This document shows positions 1-8,495 of a stretch of DNA of 64,000 bases, one piece after another. The DNA is from Salinibacterium sp. NK8237 (lineage in GTDB: Bacteria > Actinomycetota > Actinomycetes > Actinomycetales > Microbacteriaceae). The translations under genes were made by a program, and so were the position numbers. Numbering within the stretch: position 1 is the first letter of the stretch; each line of letters opens with the position of its first letter. The notes beneath the pieces are model-generated. The model saw only the letters and a list, made by a program, of their open reading frames with translations. It searched no databases and was not told the DNA's origin. The stretch lies in contig NZ_JADYWE010000003.1 in the NCBI RefSeq assembly GCF_015864955.1, forward strand, positions 186,001 through 250,000. The letters are read 5' to 3'.

Positions 1-339
1 CTCCTCAACCCACGCGAGCATTGTTGCCATCCCGGTGAAGCGATCACCCATAACCATGCCACCGCCGTGGGTGTAGAAAATGCCGGGGCCGGCAACGCTG
101 TGGTCGGCGCGCGCGAAGATTGACACGATCAGATCCCCGTCTGGTCCAGGGATGGACTGTTCGCGATGGGTGATGCTGCGGCCGTCGAGCAGAGCTGGAA
201 CGTCGCTGGCGAGACCAACCCGAAACGGTTCGATCATCTCTGGCGTGATCGTGGGCGGAAGCTGTTCGTTGATGACGCTGAGAATTGCGGCCAACTCGGT
301 ATCGAACGGCGGAGCGGGCTGAACTTTGTGCGAATTCAT
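1..339 (-). CDS. alpha/beta hydrolase (HGGG type), 3' part missing
   Basis: The first 113 codons of a minus-strand gene that runs off the left edge of the window. The visible protein has a variable N-terminus, then a beta strand leading into the motif FYTHGGGMVMGD, with HGGG at about residues 91-94. This is the oxyanion-hole motif of the hormone-sensitive-lipase-like (alpha/beta hydrolase fold-3) esterase/lipase family. The nucleophile GxSxG and the Asp and His of the triad would lie in the missing part. The ATG start is preceded by an AGGTCA-like ribosome site. The gene is divergent from the luciferase-like gene at 546. The substrate cannot be told. Confidence 0.8.
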   Translation of the reverse strand, partial: MNSHKVQPAPPFDTELAAILSVINEQLPPTITPEMIEPFRVGLASDVPALLDGRSITHREQSIPGPDGDLIVSIFARADHSVAGPGIFYTHGGGMVMGDRFTGMATMLAWVEE

Positions 340-545
340 GTGACCTCCATTGGTCGGCATCACTTCGTTGTGACGGCGTAGCTCAACGCTAGCGGCGGCG
401 GTGCGGGCGAAGAACCGCCACGGGTTCTCAGATCGACGCCGCCAACCCGCCATCTGGCGGTCTGGCACTGGAATTATCAGGAAACAGCACGGTTGAACCG
501 GATAACTGATTCATCCAGACAGATTTTGGGAGACCGGAGCACACC

Positions 546-1661
546 ATGCAGTTCGGAATTTTCACCGTTAGCGATGTCACGACTGACCCGACAAACGGCC
601 GCACGCCCACCGAAGGCGAACGCATCAAGGACATCGTCACGATCGCCAAGAAGGCGGAAGAAGTCGGGCTCGATGTCTTCGCCCTGGGGGAGCACCACAA
701 CCCACCGTTCTTCTCGTCAAGCCCCACGACCACGCTGGCCTACATCGCCGCGCAGACCGAGAAGCTCATTCTCTCGACGAGCACAACGCTCATCACGACC
801 AACGACCCCGTGAAGATCGCCGAAGACTACGCGATGCTTCAACACCTCTCCGATGGTCGCGCCGATCTCATGATGGGCCGCGGTAACACCGGTCCGGTGT
901 ACCCGTGGTTTGGCAAAGACATTCGCGAGGGCATCCCGCTCGCCATCGAAAACTATTCGCTGTTGCACAAGCTGTGGCGCGAAGAGTTCGTCAACTGGGA
1001 AGGCAAGTTCCGCACACCACTGCAGGGTTTCCAGTCGACCCCACGACCGTTGGATGGCGTGCCACCGTTTGTCTGGCACGGCTCGATCCGCAGCCCCGAG
1101 ATTGCTGAGCAGGCCGCGTACTACGGCGATGGCTTCTTCGCGAACAACATCTTCTGGCCCAAAGAGCACTACATGAAGCTCGTGAATTACTACCGCCAGC
1201 GCTTCGAGCACTACGGCCACGGCACTGCGGCGCAGGCGATCGTGGGTCTCGGCGGCCAAGCATTTATGCGCAGCAACTCGCAGGCGGCGAAGGCAGAATT
1301 CCGCCCGTACTTCGACAACGCTCCCGTGTATGGCCACGGTCCGTCGATGGAGGACTTCACTGACCAGACGCCCCTGGCTGTGGGCAGCCCGCAAGAGGTC
1401 ATCGACAAGTACGCCGGGATGCGCGAACACTTCGGCGACTACCAGCGTCAGCTCTTCCTCATGGACCACGCCGGCTTGCCGCTCACGACCGTTCTCGAAC
1501 AGCTCGACATTCTCGGTGAAGAAGTTGTGCCGGTGCTCCGCAAGGAGTTCGCCACGAACCGTCCTGCCGAAGTTCCGGATGCCCCAACCCACGCCTCGCT
1601 CGTCGCTCAGCGTGATGCGGCTCTCGCCGCCTCCGCAGCCGACGCCCCGGCGACTATCTAG
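546..1661 (+). CDS. LLM-class flavin-dependent oxidoreductase (CE1758-like)
   Basis: A 371-residue bacterial-luciferase-like TIM-barrel flavoenzyme, expected to use FMNH2 from a partner reductase to oxygenate an unknown substrate in the cytoplasm. The start MQFGIFTVSD, the EHHNPPFF segment near residues 49-56, and the segment GRADLMMGRGN near 105-115 are typical of the family. The length and the partner gene 52 bp downstream match the two-gene module annotated as CE1758 (monooxygenase) and CE1759 (FMN reductase) in corynebacteria. The ATG lies within GACCGGAGCACACC, with only a weak ribosome site. Family assignment is firm; the substrate is unknown. Confidence 0.88.
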   Translation: MQFGIFTVSDVTTDPTNGRTPTEGERIKDIVTIAKKAEEVGLDVFALGEHHNPPFFSSSPTTTLAYIAAQTEKLILSTSTTLITTNDPVKIAEDYAMLQHLSDGRADLMMGRGNTGPVYPWFGKDIREGIPLAIENYSLLHKLWREEFVNWEGKFRTPLQGFQSTPRPLDGVPPFVWHGSIRSPEIAEQAAYYGDGFFANNIFWPKEHYMKLVNYYRQRFEHYGHGTAAQAIVGLGGQAFMRSNSQAAKAEFRPYFDNAPVYGHGPSMEDFTDQTPLAVGSPQEVIDKYAGMREHFGDYQRQLFLMDHAGLPLTTVLEQLDILGEEVVPVLRKEFATNRPAEVPDAPTHASLVAQRDAALAASAADAPATI

Positions 1662-1713
1662 TTTCGCGCCCCGCCGCGCCCCTCACCGTCAGATCCAGAG
1701 AAAGAAGCACACC

Positions 1714-2346
1714 ATGACCGACGTCAAGAAGATTGCCGTCATCGCCGCTGGACTCAGCCAGCCGTCGTCAACCCGTCTCCTCGCCGACCGCCTCACTGAG
1801 GCAACCGTCATCGACCTGCGGGAACGTGGCATCGAAGCCGAAGTGACCGTCGTCGAGTTGCGCGACCTTGCGCACGATGTGACGAACAACCTGCTCACGG
1901 GGTTCCCGAGCGCCAAGCTCGACGAAGCCATCGCCGCGGTTACTGGCGCTGACGGACTCATCGCCGTCACGCCCATCTTCACCACGAGCTATAGCGGGCT
2001 GTTCAAATCATTCATCGATGTGCTCGACCCGCAATCTCTCACCGACCTACCAATACTGCTCGGCGCGACCGGTGGCACCGATCGGCACTCGCTCGCAATC
2101 GACTACGCGATGCGACCGCTGTTCAGCTACCTTCACGCTGTGGCGGTGCCGACGGGCGTGTATGCGGCATCCGCCGATTGGGGAAGTGGTTCAGACAGTG
2201 CGTCGAGCACCCTTCCCGCACGAATCTCTCGGGCAGCAGGCGAGTTGGCGGCGCTCGCCGCGGTTTCCGATCGTTCCTCGCGGGTGATCGACCCGTTTGC
2301 CCTTCCCGAGGGATTCAGCCCCGTCGGGAGCTTTGGGGCGCAATAA
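1714..2346 (+). CDS. NAD(P)H-dependent FMN reductase partner (CE1759-like)
   Basis: A 210-residue flavodoxin-like FMN reductase, expected to supply reduced flavin to the monooxygenase directly upstream. The N-terminal strand IAVIAAGLSQPSSTRLLADRL is the phosphate-binding loop of the NADPH-dependent FMN reductase family. A second loop, TPIFTTSYSGLFKSFIDVL, starts near residue 88, and LLGATGGTDRHSLAIDY lies near 121. The ATG at 1714 follows AGAGAAAGAAG. A longer open frame upstream of it overlaps the oxygenase in another frame and is not supported. The gene ends 52 bp before the convergent ppk2 gene, with no obvious terminator between them. Confidence 0.87.
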   Translation: MTDVKKIAVIAAGLSQPSSTRLLADRLTEATVIDLRERGIEAEVTVVELRDLAHDVTNNLLTGFPSAKLDEAIAAVTGADGLIAVTPIFTTSYSGLFKSFIDVLDPQSLTDLPILLGATGGTDRHSLAIDYAMRPLFSYLHAVAVPTGVYAASADWGSGSDSASSTLPARISRAAGELAALAAVSDRSSRVIDPFALPEGFSPVGSFGAQ

Positions 2347-2398
2347 AAATCATCCAGCGGTGGCGGGCGCGGGTGAAACCGAGTCCGCTGTCGAGGGT

Positions 2399-3331
2399 CT
2401 AGACGGTGGGGAATGTTCCACCGAGTACTTCGCCATCGTCGTAGATTGATCGCGGGCTGCCGATCACTTTCGGATCAGGAATCCCGACTACATCGTTGTC
2501 TTTGGTGGTGTAATCGAATTGTGCGAGCAGCCAACGCATCGCTTCGGTGCGAGCGAGCTTCTTGTCGTTGGATTTAACGACGGTCCACGGGGCCTGTGGG
2601 GTATCGGTATAGAAGAACATCGCTTCTTTGGCCTCGGTATAGTCATCCCATTTGTCGAGGCTCGCGAGGTCTGTTGGCGATAGCTTCCATTGCCGCACGG
2701 CATCGTGGGAGCGCGCGGCAAACCGTGCGCGTTGTTCATCCCGGCCAACCGAGAACCAGAACTTCACCAAATGGATGCCCGACTGCACGAGCATGCGCTC
2801 AAACTCGGGTGCCGAGCGGGTGAACTCGAGATGCTCATGCGGCGTGCAATAGTCCATTACGCGTTCTACGCCGGCTCGGTTGTACCAGGAGCGGTCGAAG
2901 ATCACTATCTCGCCACCGGTCGGCAGGTGCTGCACGTACCGCTGGAAGTACCACTGCTTTCGCTCGCGTTCGGTGGGGACTTCGAGCGCGACCACCCGAG
3001 CCCCTCGCGGGTTCAAATGCTCCATGAATCGTTTGATGGCGCCGCCCTTACCTGCGGCGTCGCGGCCCTCAAAGATGATGACGACCTTTCGGTCTGTCTC
3101 CTTGATCCACGATTGGAGCTTGAGCAGTTCGATCTGAAGCAATCGTTTCTGGCGCTCGTATTCGCGGCGGGACATTTTGGACTCATAGGGGTGACCGTGC
3201 CGCCATGCGACTTTCGGTTCCTGAGGCGGCAGAACGCTGTGATCTCGAGGGGAGGGGGCACTCGTTGCGCTCTCACGCGAGACCGCGGCGGAGCTGGCTT
3301 CTGGTTCTGAATCACCGTTGGATGAGGTCAT
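2399..3331 (-). CDS. ppk2: polyphosphate kinase 2 family protein
   Basis: A 310-residue PPK2-family kinase that transfers phosphate between polyphosphate and nucleotides. After a Ser/Pro-rich N-terminal tail of about 50 residues comes the Walker A-like motif EGRDAAGKGGAIKRF (about 88-102), then the lid region with the ERERKQWYFQRYVQHLP segment, and the Walker B-like IVIFDRSWYNRAGVERV (about 142-158). These are all PPK2 hallmarks. Which nucleotide it prefers cannot be read from the sequence. On the minus strand a -10 box, TAGAAT (3343-3338), ends six bases before the ATG, so the mRNA is probably leaderless. Three 21-bp repeats lie just upstream. Confidence 0.92.
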   Translation of the reverse strand: MTSSNGDSEPEASSAAVSRESATSAPSPRDHSVLPPQEPKVAWRHGHPYESKMSRREYERQKRLLQIELLKLQSWIKETDRKVVIIFEGRDAAGKGGAIKRFMEHLNPRGARVVALEVPTERERKQWYFQRYVQHLPTGGEIVIFDRSWYNRAGVERVMDYCTPHEHLEFTRSAPEFERMLVQSGIHLVKFWFSVGRDEQRARFAARSHDAVRQWKLSPTDLASLDKWDDYTEAKEAMFFYTDTPQAPWTVVKSNDKKLARTEAMRWLLAQFDYTTKDNDVVGIPDPKVIGSPRSIYDDGEVLGGTFPTV

Positions 3332-3377
3332 TCCGCAATTCTACAGCGTGTAGAAAAAAGTAGCTCGAAAAACTTAG

Positions 3378-3440
3378 CTCAGTGAGAAAAGAACTGAACT
3401 CACCGAGAAAAGCACTGAATTCACTGAGGGAAGCTTGTCG
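3378..3440. repeat. three imperfect 21-bp tandem repeats upstream of ppk2
   Basis: Units start at 3378, 3399 and 3420. Units 1 and 2 match at 18 of 21 bases; unit 3 keeps mainly the first half. Each begins with a CTCA/TTCA block followed by GAGAAAAG or a variant. The set is bracketed by an 8-bp inverted repeat, GTAGCTCG (3360-3367) and CGAGCTAC (3439-3446). It lies about 35-100 bp upstream of the predicted ppk2 -10 box. The 21-bp period is two DNA turns, which suits tandem binding of an activator on one face. That role is inference. Confidence 0.7.
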
Positions 3441-3463
3441 AGCTACGCGTCATGCAGCCGTGA

Positions 3464-3646
3464 CTACCCGGTCTTGCGGCGGAAGTCGCGCTTGTGGTCA
3501 GCCCGGTCGTGGGTTCCTTGAATAGCTGATTCAGCATCCAGGTGTCCCGGTCGGTCGGTCTGCTTGCCCTGCTTGCGGTCAAGCGCCTCGCGGAACCTGC
3601 GCTTGTTCTCTTCGCTCGCAGAGGGTGTTTCTTCTGTGGGTTCCAT
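3464..3646 (-). CDS. DUF5302 family small protein
   Basis: A 60-residue, very hydrophilic protein of unknown function. The stretch NKRRFREALDRKQGK (about residues 14-28), followed by a basic, His/Asp-rich tail, matches the actinobacterial DUF5302 family. It has no signal peptide or membrane segment. On the minus strand TACGCT (3659-3654) stands seven bases before the ATG, so translation is probably leaderless. It is divergent from pnp and 132 bp upstream of ppk2 on the same strand. No function is known. Confidence 0.8.
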   Translation of the reverse strand: MEPTEETPSASEENKRRFREALDRKQGKQTDRPGHLDAESAIQGTHDRADHKRDFRRKTG

Positions 3647-3729
3647 ACTTATCAGCGTAGGCCACCTCTATGACAACGCGCTGCTCGTCCGTGTCGCGCG
3701 CCAATCGCTGGGGGTTCACAGGCCCCCGG

Positions 3730-3738
3730 TGCTACGAT
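3730..3738 (+). promoter_or_regulatory. extended -10 promoter of pnp
   Basis: The bases TGCTACGAT form an extended -10 element (TGn plus TACGAT). No good -35 hexamer is seen at the usual distance, as is common for extended -10 promoters. Transcription starting near 3745 would include the long hairpin at 3794-3848 in the pnp leader. Confidence 0.5.
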
Positions 3739-3744
3739 TATGGG

Positions 3745-3966
3745 AGTTGTCCTGTTAGTTAGAGGGCAACGCACGGAGCAGGCTGGCAAGAAGCTGGTCA
3801 CCGGTGGTAATTTTCCGAGTTGTTCGGAGGCTTTCTACTGTTGGCCAGACACGCGCCGCCACTCTAGGCATGCGCGTGAACCATCGCGTCCTTCTGCCCG
3901 CTCCTGCTCCTTGACGAGTCGCACACCACACGGGTGCGCGACGTAAAACAAAGGAGAAACCCCCGC
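3745..3966 (+). ncRNA. pnp 5' leader with long hairpin (Actino-pnp-like)
   Basis: This leader occupies most of the 320-bp gene-free stretch before pnp. Its core is one long hairpin, 3794-3848: CTGGTCACCGGTGG pairs with CTACTGTTGGCCAG through 13 pairs (including G-U) with one mismatch. It is capped by a second small stem, CCGA (3815-3818) with TCGG (3824-3827). The position and shape fit the Actino-pnp RNA motif known from 5' regions of actinobacterial exoribonuclease genes, thought to be a double-stranded processing site for autoregulation. I made this match from memory of the family, not from a model search. No rpsO gene precedes pnp here. Confidence 0.7.
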
Positions 3967-6216
3967 ATGGAGGGTCCAGAAATCACATTCGCCGAAGCCG
4001 TTCTCGATAACGGCAAGTTCGGCAAGCGCACCGTGCGCTTCGAAACCGGTCGACTCGCTCAGCAGGCACAGGGTGCCGTCGCTGCGTACCTCGACGAAGA
4101 AACAATGATCTTGAGCGCAACCAGCGCTGGCAAGCACCCGCGTGAAGGCTTCGACTTCTTCCCACTCACTGTGGATGTTGAAGAGCGTTCCTACGCAGCG
4201 GGCAAGATCCCCGGCAGCTTCTTCCGTCGCGAGGGTCGCCCATCCACGGAAGCCATCCTCGTCTGCCGTCTCATTGACCGTCCGATGCGTCCGACGTTCG
4301 TTGAGGGACTCCGCAACGAAGTCCAGATCGTCATCACCGTTCTGAGCATCGCTCCTGACGAGTTCTACGACGCCCTCTCGATCAACGCTGCATCGCTCAG
4401 CACCCAGATTTCGGGTCTGCCGTTCTATGGTCCCGTTGCCGGCATCCGCATGGCTCTGATCAACGACCAGTGGGTTGCCTTCCCGAAGCACAGCCAGCTT
4501 GCTGACGCTGTCTTCGACCTCACCGTTGCTGGCCGCATGGTCACCAACGACCAGGGTGAAGAAGACATCGCCATCATGATGGTGGAAGCAGAAGCTACCG
4601 AGAACAGCTGGGAGCTCATCAAGGCCGGCGCAACCAAGCCCGACGAGGCTGTTGTTGCTCAAGGACTTGAAGCATCGAAGCCGTTCCTCAAGCAGCTCGT
4701 CAAGGCTCAGCTCGAGGTCGCCAACAAGGCTGCCAAGCCTGTTGCCGAGTTCAAGCTCTTCCCGCCGTACTCCGACCAGGCGTACAACGCGGTCAGCGAA
4801 ATCGCTGAAGCTGAGCTTCGCGACGTCTACAAGATCGCTGACAAGATCGAGCGCCAGACCGCTGACGACGAGCTCAAGGCTCGCGTCAAGGCTGAGGTTC
4901 AGTCCAAGGTTGACGCTGAAGAACTCAGCGAAGACGTACTCGGCATGGTTGGCGGAGCGTACAAGGCCGTCAGCAAGAAGGTTATGCGCGCCCGCGTACT
5001 CACCGAGGGAATCCGTATCGACGGCCGTGGCTTGAGCGACATTCGTGCGCTCGATGCTGAGGTCGAGGTCATTCCTCGCGTTCACGGTTCGGCAATCTTC
5101 CAGCGCGGCGAGACTCAGATCCTGGGTGTCACCACGCTGAACATGCTCAAGATGGAGCAGCAGATTGACTCACTGGCACCAGTGACCAAGAAGCGCTACA
5201 TGCACCACTACAACTTCCCGCCCTACTCGACTGGTGAGACCGGTCGCGTTGGTAGCCCGAAGCGTCGCGAGATCGGGCACGGCTTCCTTGCCGAGCGCGC
5301 TATCGCACCGGTGCTTCCTGCTCGTGAAGACTTCCCTTACGCGATCCGCCAGGTTTCCGAGGCTCTCGGTTCCAACGGTTCGACGTCGATGGGTTCCGTC
5401 TGTGCTTCAACCTTGTCGCTGCTCAACGCTGGTGTGCCGCTGCGCGCACCCGTTGCCGGTATCGCCATGGGCCTGATTTCGGATGAAGTTGATGGCGTTA
5501 CGCGCTACGCAGCTCTCACCGACATCCTCGGTGCTGAAGATGCACTCGGCGACATGGACTTCAAGGTTGCCGGTACGAGCGAATTCATTACCGCTATTCA
5601 GCTCGACACCAAGCTCGCTGGTTTGCCTTCGTCGGTTCTCGACGGTGCACTCAAGCAGGCTAAGGAAGCGCGTACCGCGATTCTTTCGGTGATCAACGCT
5701 GCAATCGATGCTCCCGACGAGATGGCCCCCACGGCTCCTCGCGTGATCTCGGTTCAGATCCCGATCGACAAGATCGGTGAGCTGATTGGCCCTAAGGGCA
5801 AGAACATCAACCAGATCCAGGATGACACCGGAGCCGACATCTCGATTGAGGATGACGGAACGGTCTACATCGGCGCTGTCGATGGTCCTTCTGCTGAGGC
5901 TGCACGCGCGGCGGTTAACGCCATCGCGAACCCGCTCAACCCTGAGGTTGGCGAACGCTTCTTGGGTACGGTCGTCAAGATCGCTACCTTTGGTGCTTTC
6001 GTTTCGCTCACCCCGGGCAAAGATGGACTGCTGCACATCTCTGAGGTCCGCAAGCTTGCCGGTGGCAAGCGTGTTGAGAACGTCGAAGACGTGCTCGGAG
6101 TCGGCCAGAAGATTCAGGTTGAAATCACCAAGATCGATGACCGTGGCAAGCTCTCGCTCGCTCCCGTTCTCGACGAGGCTGACGCAGAAGCAGCGGCTCC
6201 CGCTGACGAAAGCTAA
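3967..6216 (+). CDS. pnp: polyribonucleotide nucleotidyltransferase
   Basis: PNPase of 749 residues, the phosphorolytic 3'-5' exoribonuclease of the cytoplasm. The first RNase PH domain (about 1-230) carries [20 protein letters not shown]. An alpha-helical linker follows. The second RNase PH domain (about 320-560) contains the catalytic region with [14 protein letters not shown]. Then come a KH domain with [16 protein letters not shown] and an S1 domain ([15 protein letters not shown]), ending in an acidic tail. The ATG at 3967 follows AAAGGAGAAAC. An upstream GTG at 3934 is in frame but has no ribosome site and is not favoured. Expression is probably controlled through the structured leader. 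Confidence 0.98.
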   Translation: MEGPEITFAEAVLDNGKFGKRTVRFETGRLAQQAQGAVAAYLDEETMILSATSAGKHPREGFDFFPLTVDVEERSYAAGKIPGSFFRREGRPSTEAILVCRLIDRPMRPTFVEGLRNEVQIVITVLSIAPDEFYDALSINAASLSTQISGLPFYGPVAGIRMALINDQWVAFPKHSQLADAVFDLTVAGRMVTNDQGEEDIAIMMVEAEATENSWELIKAGATKPDEAVVAQGLEASKPFLKQLVKAQLEVANKAAKPVAEFKLFPPYSDQAYNAVSEIAEAELRDVYKIADKIERQTADDELKARVKAEVQSKVDAEELSEDVLGMVGGAYKAVSKKVMRARVLTEGIRIDGRGLSDIRALDAEVEVIPRVHGSAIFQRGETQILGVTTLNMLKMEQQIDSLAPVTKKRYMHHYNFPPYSTGETGRVGSPKRREIGHGFLAERAIAPVLPAREDFPYAIRQVSEALGSNGSTSMGSVCASTLSLLNAGVPLRAPVAGIAMGLISDEVDGVTRYAALTDILGAEDALGDMDFKVAGTSEFITAIQLDTKLAGLPSSVLDGALKQAKEARTAILSVINAAIDAPDEMAPTAPRVISVQIPIDKIGELIGPKGKNINQIQDDTGADISIEDDGTVYIGAVDGPSAEAARAAVNAIANPLNPEVGERFLGTVVKIATFGAFVSLTPGKDGLLHISEVRKLAGGKRVENVEDVLGVGQKIQVEITKIDDRGKLSLAPVLDEADAEAAAPADES

Positions 6217-6236
6217 GTCCCGCTAGACGTACATCA

Positions 6237-6271
6237 CACAGCGCCTCTTCTCATTGAGAAGGGGCGCTGTG
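6237..6271 (+). terminator. strong hairpin terminator after pnp
   Basis: A perfect 16-bp stem: CACAGCGCCTCTTCTC pairs with GAGAAGGGGCGCTGTG (one G-T pair) around a 3-base ATT loop. It begins 21 bp after the pnp stop codon. No long T tract follows, which is common for actinobacterial terminators. Confidence 0.85.
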
Positions 6272-6403
6272 TCGTTAGCGGCACGTGGAAGTGTGCGCAC
6301 GAAGAATTTCTTGAGCAAAAGACAGCCAGAAAGGGGGTAGTCACCCTAGTCTGCCCTTCGTTGGGGTGCCGCTATGTGGGGGATACCGCGCTATTGTGTG
6401 GTT

Positions 6404-6589
6404 GTGACCCGAATCACTACACCTCTTGATGCCTTCATGAGCGACATGCTCATTTGGCTAGAGACCGCATGGTATTTGTGGGTGGCCCTCGGCATTGTTG
6501 TAATCGTCGTGGTCGTCAGCGTGGTTGTTGCGAAGATGCGCAACCGAGGCTACGAACGCGTTCCGCATTACTACCGCCGCAACACCTAA
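6404..6589 (+). CDS. small single-span membrane protein
   Basis: A predicted 61-residue protein that I do not recognise. It has one hydrophobic span made almost only of V and I (WVALGIVVIVVVVSVVVA), followed by a short basic tail ending HYYRRNT. This arrangement suggests an N-out, C-in membrane peptide. I chose the GTG at 6404 because TATTGT (6392-6397) lies six bases upstream, matching the leaderless pattern of other genes here. An ATG at 6437 would give a 50-residue form. It stands alone between pnp and the convergent PEBP gene. No function can be proposed. Confidence 0.5.
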   Translation: MTRITTPLDAFMSDMLIWLETAWYLWVALGIVVIVVVVSVVVAKMRNRGYERVPHYYRRNT

Positions 6590-6681
6590 GTCAAAGACTC
6601 CCGCGCTCTCCCGATTGCCCGTATTCCCGATACGGGATGTGTGACCTGCCTGCGCTGTCTGCTGCGCGCTTCGTGCGCGAG

Positions 6682-7212
6682 CTATTCGCTAGTGCTCGAG
6701 ATGCCAATCAGCTGTGCGCGGGCGACGACATGGTCACGCAATGCGAACCCGAGCATGGCGGGAGTGCTTCCTTCAGCAACGTCCAGGCGTTCGACGTTGA
6801 GCGCACTCACGGTGAAGACGTAGCGGTGCGGTCCATGACCGGCGGGTGGGGCTGCTCCCTGAAAAGAGGTGAGCCGCAGCTCGTTGGGAAGAGTGATTGC
6901 GCCGTTGGGCATGAGCTGGGCATCCGGGTTGCCGGCGTCTTGTGGCAACGATTCGACGGAGGCCGGGATGTTGTAGGCGGCCCAGTGCCACCAGCCGCTG
7001 CCGGTGGGGGCGTCGGGGTCGAAGACTGTCAACGCGAAGCTTTTCGTGCCCGACGGGAAGCCGTGCCAGTGCAACGTGGGGGAACGGTCTTCGCCGCCGG
7101 CGTTCGCGATTCCGGAGCGAGCCCACTGCGGGAGCATGTCGCCCTCTTCGAAGTCGGGGCTCTCGAGTGCGAAGGTGGGCACTTCGGGTAGTTTCCAGTT
7201 GGGGTCATTCAC
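6682..7212 (-). CDS. YbhB/YbcL-type PEBP (Raf-kinase-inhibitor-like) protein
   Basis: A 176-residue protein of the phosphatidylethanolamine-binding-protein superfamily. Diagnostic segments are the ligand-site strand FALTVFDPDAPTGSGWWHW and the later GPHRYVFTVSAL. Bacterial members are cytoplasmic and their role is unclear. The start is set at GTG (7212-7210) because GAGAGGA lies eight bases upstream and the protein then has the family length. The open frame continues upstream to 7359 but that part has no family match. The gene is divergent from the aldo/keto reductase gene across 192 bp. Confidence 0.88.
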   Translation of the reverse strand: MNDPNWKLPEVPTFALESPDFEEGDMLPQWARSGIANAGGEDRSPTLHWHGFPSGTKSFALTVFDPDAPTGSGWWHWAAYNIPASVESLPQDAGNPDAQLMPNGAITLPNELRLTSFQGAAPPAGHGPHRYVFTVSALNVERLDVAEGSTPAMLGFALRDHVVARAQLIGISSTSE

Positions 7213-7335
7213 GGTAACGGTCCTCTCGATTGCAAAAACGGCGCTGTGGCCAGTATGACGAGAATGATGCTTGGACGACACTTTCGAGCGGTGTGTGACC
7301 CGAAAATGACGGATTTCGACACGGACTAATAACGA

Positions 7336-7346
7336 TCTGTCTGTCC
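7336..7346 (+). promoter_or_regulatory. candidate TetR half-operator at the aldo/keto reductase promoter
   Basis: The 11 bases TCTGTCTGTCC occur here and again, exactly, at 9297-9307, next to the palindrome upstream of the tetR gene. A candidate -10 box TAATAA (7327-7332) lies just before it, so a repressor here would cover the transcription start of the aldo/keto reductase gene. Only one half of the palindrome is present. Confidence 0.45.
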
Positions 7347-7404
7347 TCTCTCCATTCACTCCGACGGCGACATATTCTTACCAAAAGCCTTGTGGGAGGC
7401 CGTT

Positions 7405-8397
7405 ATGACGCAAGTGCACCCGACGCAATCACTGACGGGTTCCACTCGCGCGCGTCCAAGAACCGGGCAGCATTTCTCGACCAGGGTAATTGGGTCATCG
7501 GACCTCCGTGTTTTCCCCATAGCTCTCAGCGGGAACATCTTCGGTTGGACAGCGGATGATGCTGCAACAGCCTCGATCCTCAATGCTTTTGCCGACGGTG
7601 GAGGCAACTTCATCGACACCGCAGACTCGTATGCTTCTGGCCGGAGCGAGCTCATGATCGGAAAGTGGATGCGCGTCCGTCGCAACCGCGATCAAATTGT
7701 GGTGGCGACGAAGGTCGGAAAGAGCCGTGACAATCCAGGCATGGAAGCGGACGCGATCAAGCGCTCAGTGGATGCCTCGCTTGCGCGGTTAGGGACATCC
7801 CACATCGATCTTTTGTATCTGCACGTCGATGACGAGAGCGTCGACTTCGACGAGACTCTGCTCGCCGTCGATGAACTCATTGGCGAAGGCAAGGTGCGCT
7901 ATTTCGGCGGTTCCGATCACACGGGCAACCGCCTCATTCAGGCGCGCATTGCGTGTGGCCAGATGGGGGTTGCTCCCATGGTGGCGGTGCAAGCGCACTA
8001 CAACCTTCTTCACCGTAGCGAGTACGAAACAGGGCTCGCCCACGTGGCCGCCATTCAGGGGCTTGGCGTCATGCCTCGGTTTGCGCTCGCGAGCGGCTTC
8101 TTGAGCGGCAAATACCGCCAGCGTGCCGATCTGGCGCTCAACTCACGGGGTCACGATGCGGCGCAGTACTTGCGCCGCCGCGGCATCAAGATTTTGAATG
8201 CGCTTGATGGAGTCGCCGAAGAACAAGATGAGAGCGTGGCGACCATCGCGTTGGCGTGGCTGTTGAACAAGCCTGGAGTTGTAGCGCCCGTGGTGAGTGC
8301 TAGCCGTGCAGAACAGGTCCCCGAGCTCATCGCTGCGGCACGCGTGCAATTGACACGGCACCAGTCAGCCGAGTTGGATCGCGTCTCTAGCTTCTAA
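7405..8397 (+). CDS. aldo/keto reductase
   Basis: A 330-residue NADPH-dependent oxidoreductase of the aldo/keto reductase superfamily, folded as a TIM barrel. The catalytic tetrad can be placed: Asp71 and Tyr76 in FIDTADSYASGRSE, Lys103 in VATKVG, and His140 in LYLHVDD. The C-terminal cofactor segment PVVSASRAEQVPEL is present. I chose ATG 7405, five bases after GGGAGG, rather than the TTG at 7390. The gene is convergent with the TetR gene, and a shared sequence motif suggests that regulator controls it. The substrate is unknown. Confidence 0.92.
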   Translation: MTQVHPTQSLTGSTRARPRTGQHFSTRVIGSSDLRVFPIALSGNIFGWTADDAATASILNAFADGGGNFIDTADSYASGRSELMIGKWMRVRRNRDQIVVATKVGKSRDNPGMEADAIKRSVDASLARLGTSHIDLLYLHVDDESVDFDETLLAVDELIGEGKVRYFGGSDHTGNRLIQARIACGQMGVAPMVAVQAHYNLLHRSEYETGLAHVAAIQGLGVMPRFALASGFLSGKYRQRADLALNSRGHDAAQYLRRRGIKILNALDGVAEEQDESVATIALAWLLNKPGVVAPVVSASRAEQVPELIAAARVQLTRHQSAELDRVSSF

Positions 8398-8465
8398 CGC
8401 GCGCTCGTAGCAGGCGTGTTCTGGCATTGATCGCGTATCTAGCTACTGCTTCGATTCAGCAGTGA

Positions 8466-8485
8466 GCGTGCATCAACGGGCACGC
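8466..8485. terminator. weak hairpin between convergent genes
   Basis: GCGTGC (8466-8471) pairs with GCACGC (8480-8485) between the convergent aldo/keto reductase and tetR genes. The stem is only 6 bp with no T tract, so terminator function is uncertain. Confidence 0.3.
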
Positions 8486-8495
8486 GGGTGGGTCG

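Noticed and set aside
1330..1713. Longer FMN reductase starting inside the oxygenase gene
   Set aside because: The extra 128 residues are an out-of-frame reading of the oxygenase, rich in Arg and Ser. The FMN reductase fold begins at ATG 1714.
2690..3310. Open frame of 206 codons on the plus strand
   Set aside because: It is antisense to ppk2, whose motifs are complete. No ribosome site or family match was seen.
3835..5085. Open frame of 416 codons on the minus strand
   Set aside because: It lies opposite pnp, which has full domain support. Its translation has no recognisable domain and is rich in residues expected from reading codons backwards.
7213..7359. PEBP protein extended by 49 residues upstream
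   Set aside because: The segment has no family match and would use most of the divergent promoter region. The GTG at 7212 has a good ribosome site.
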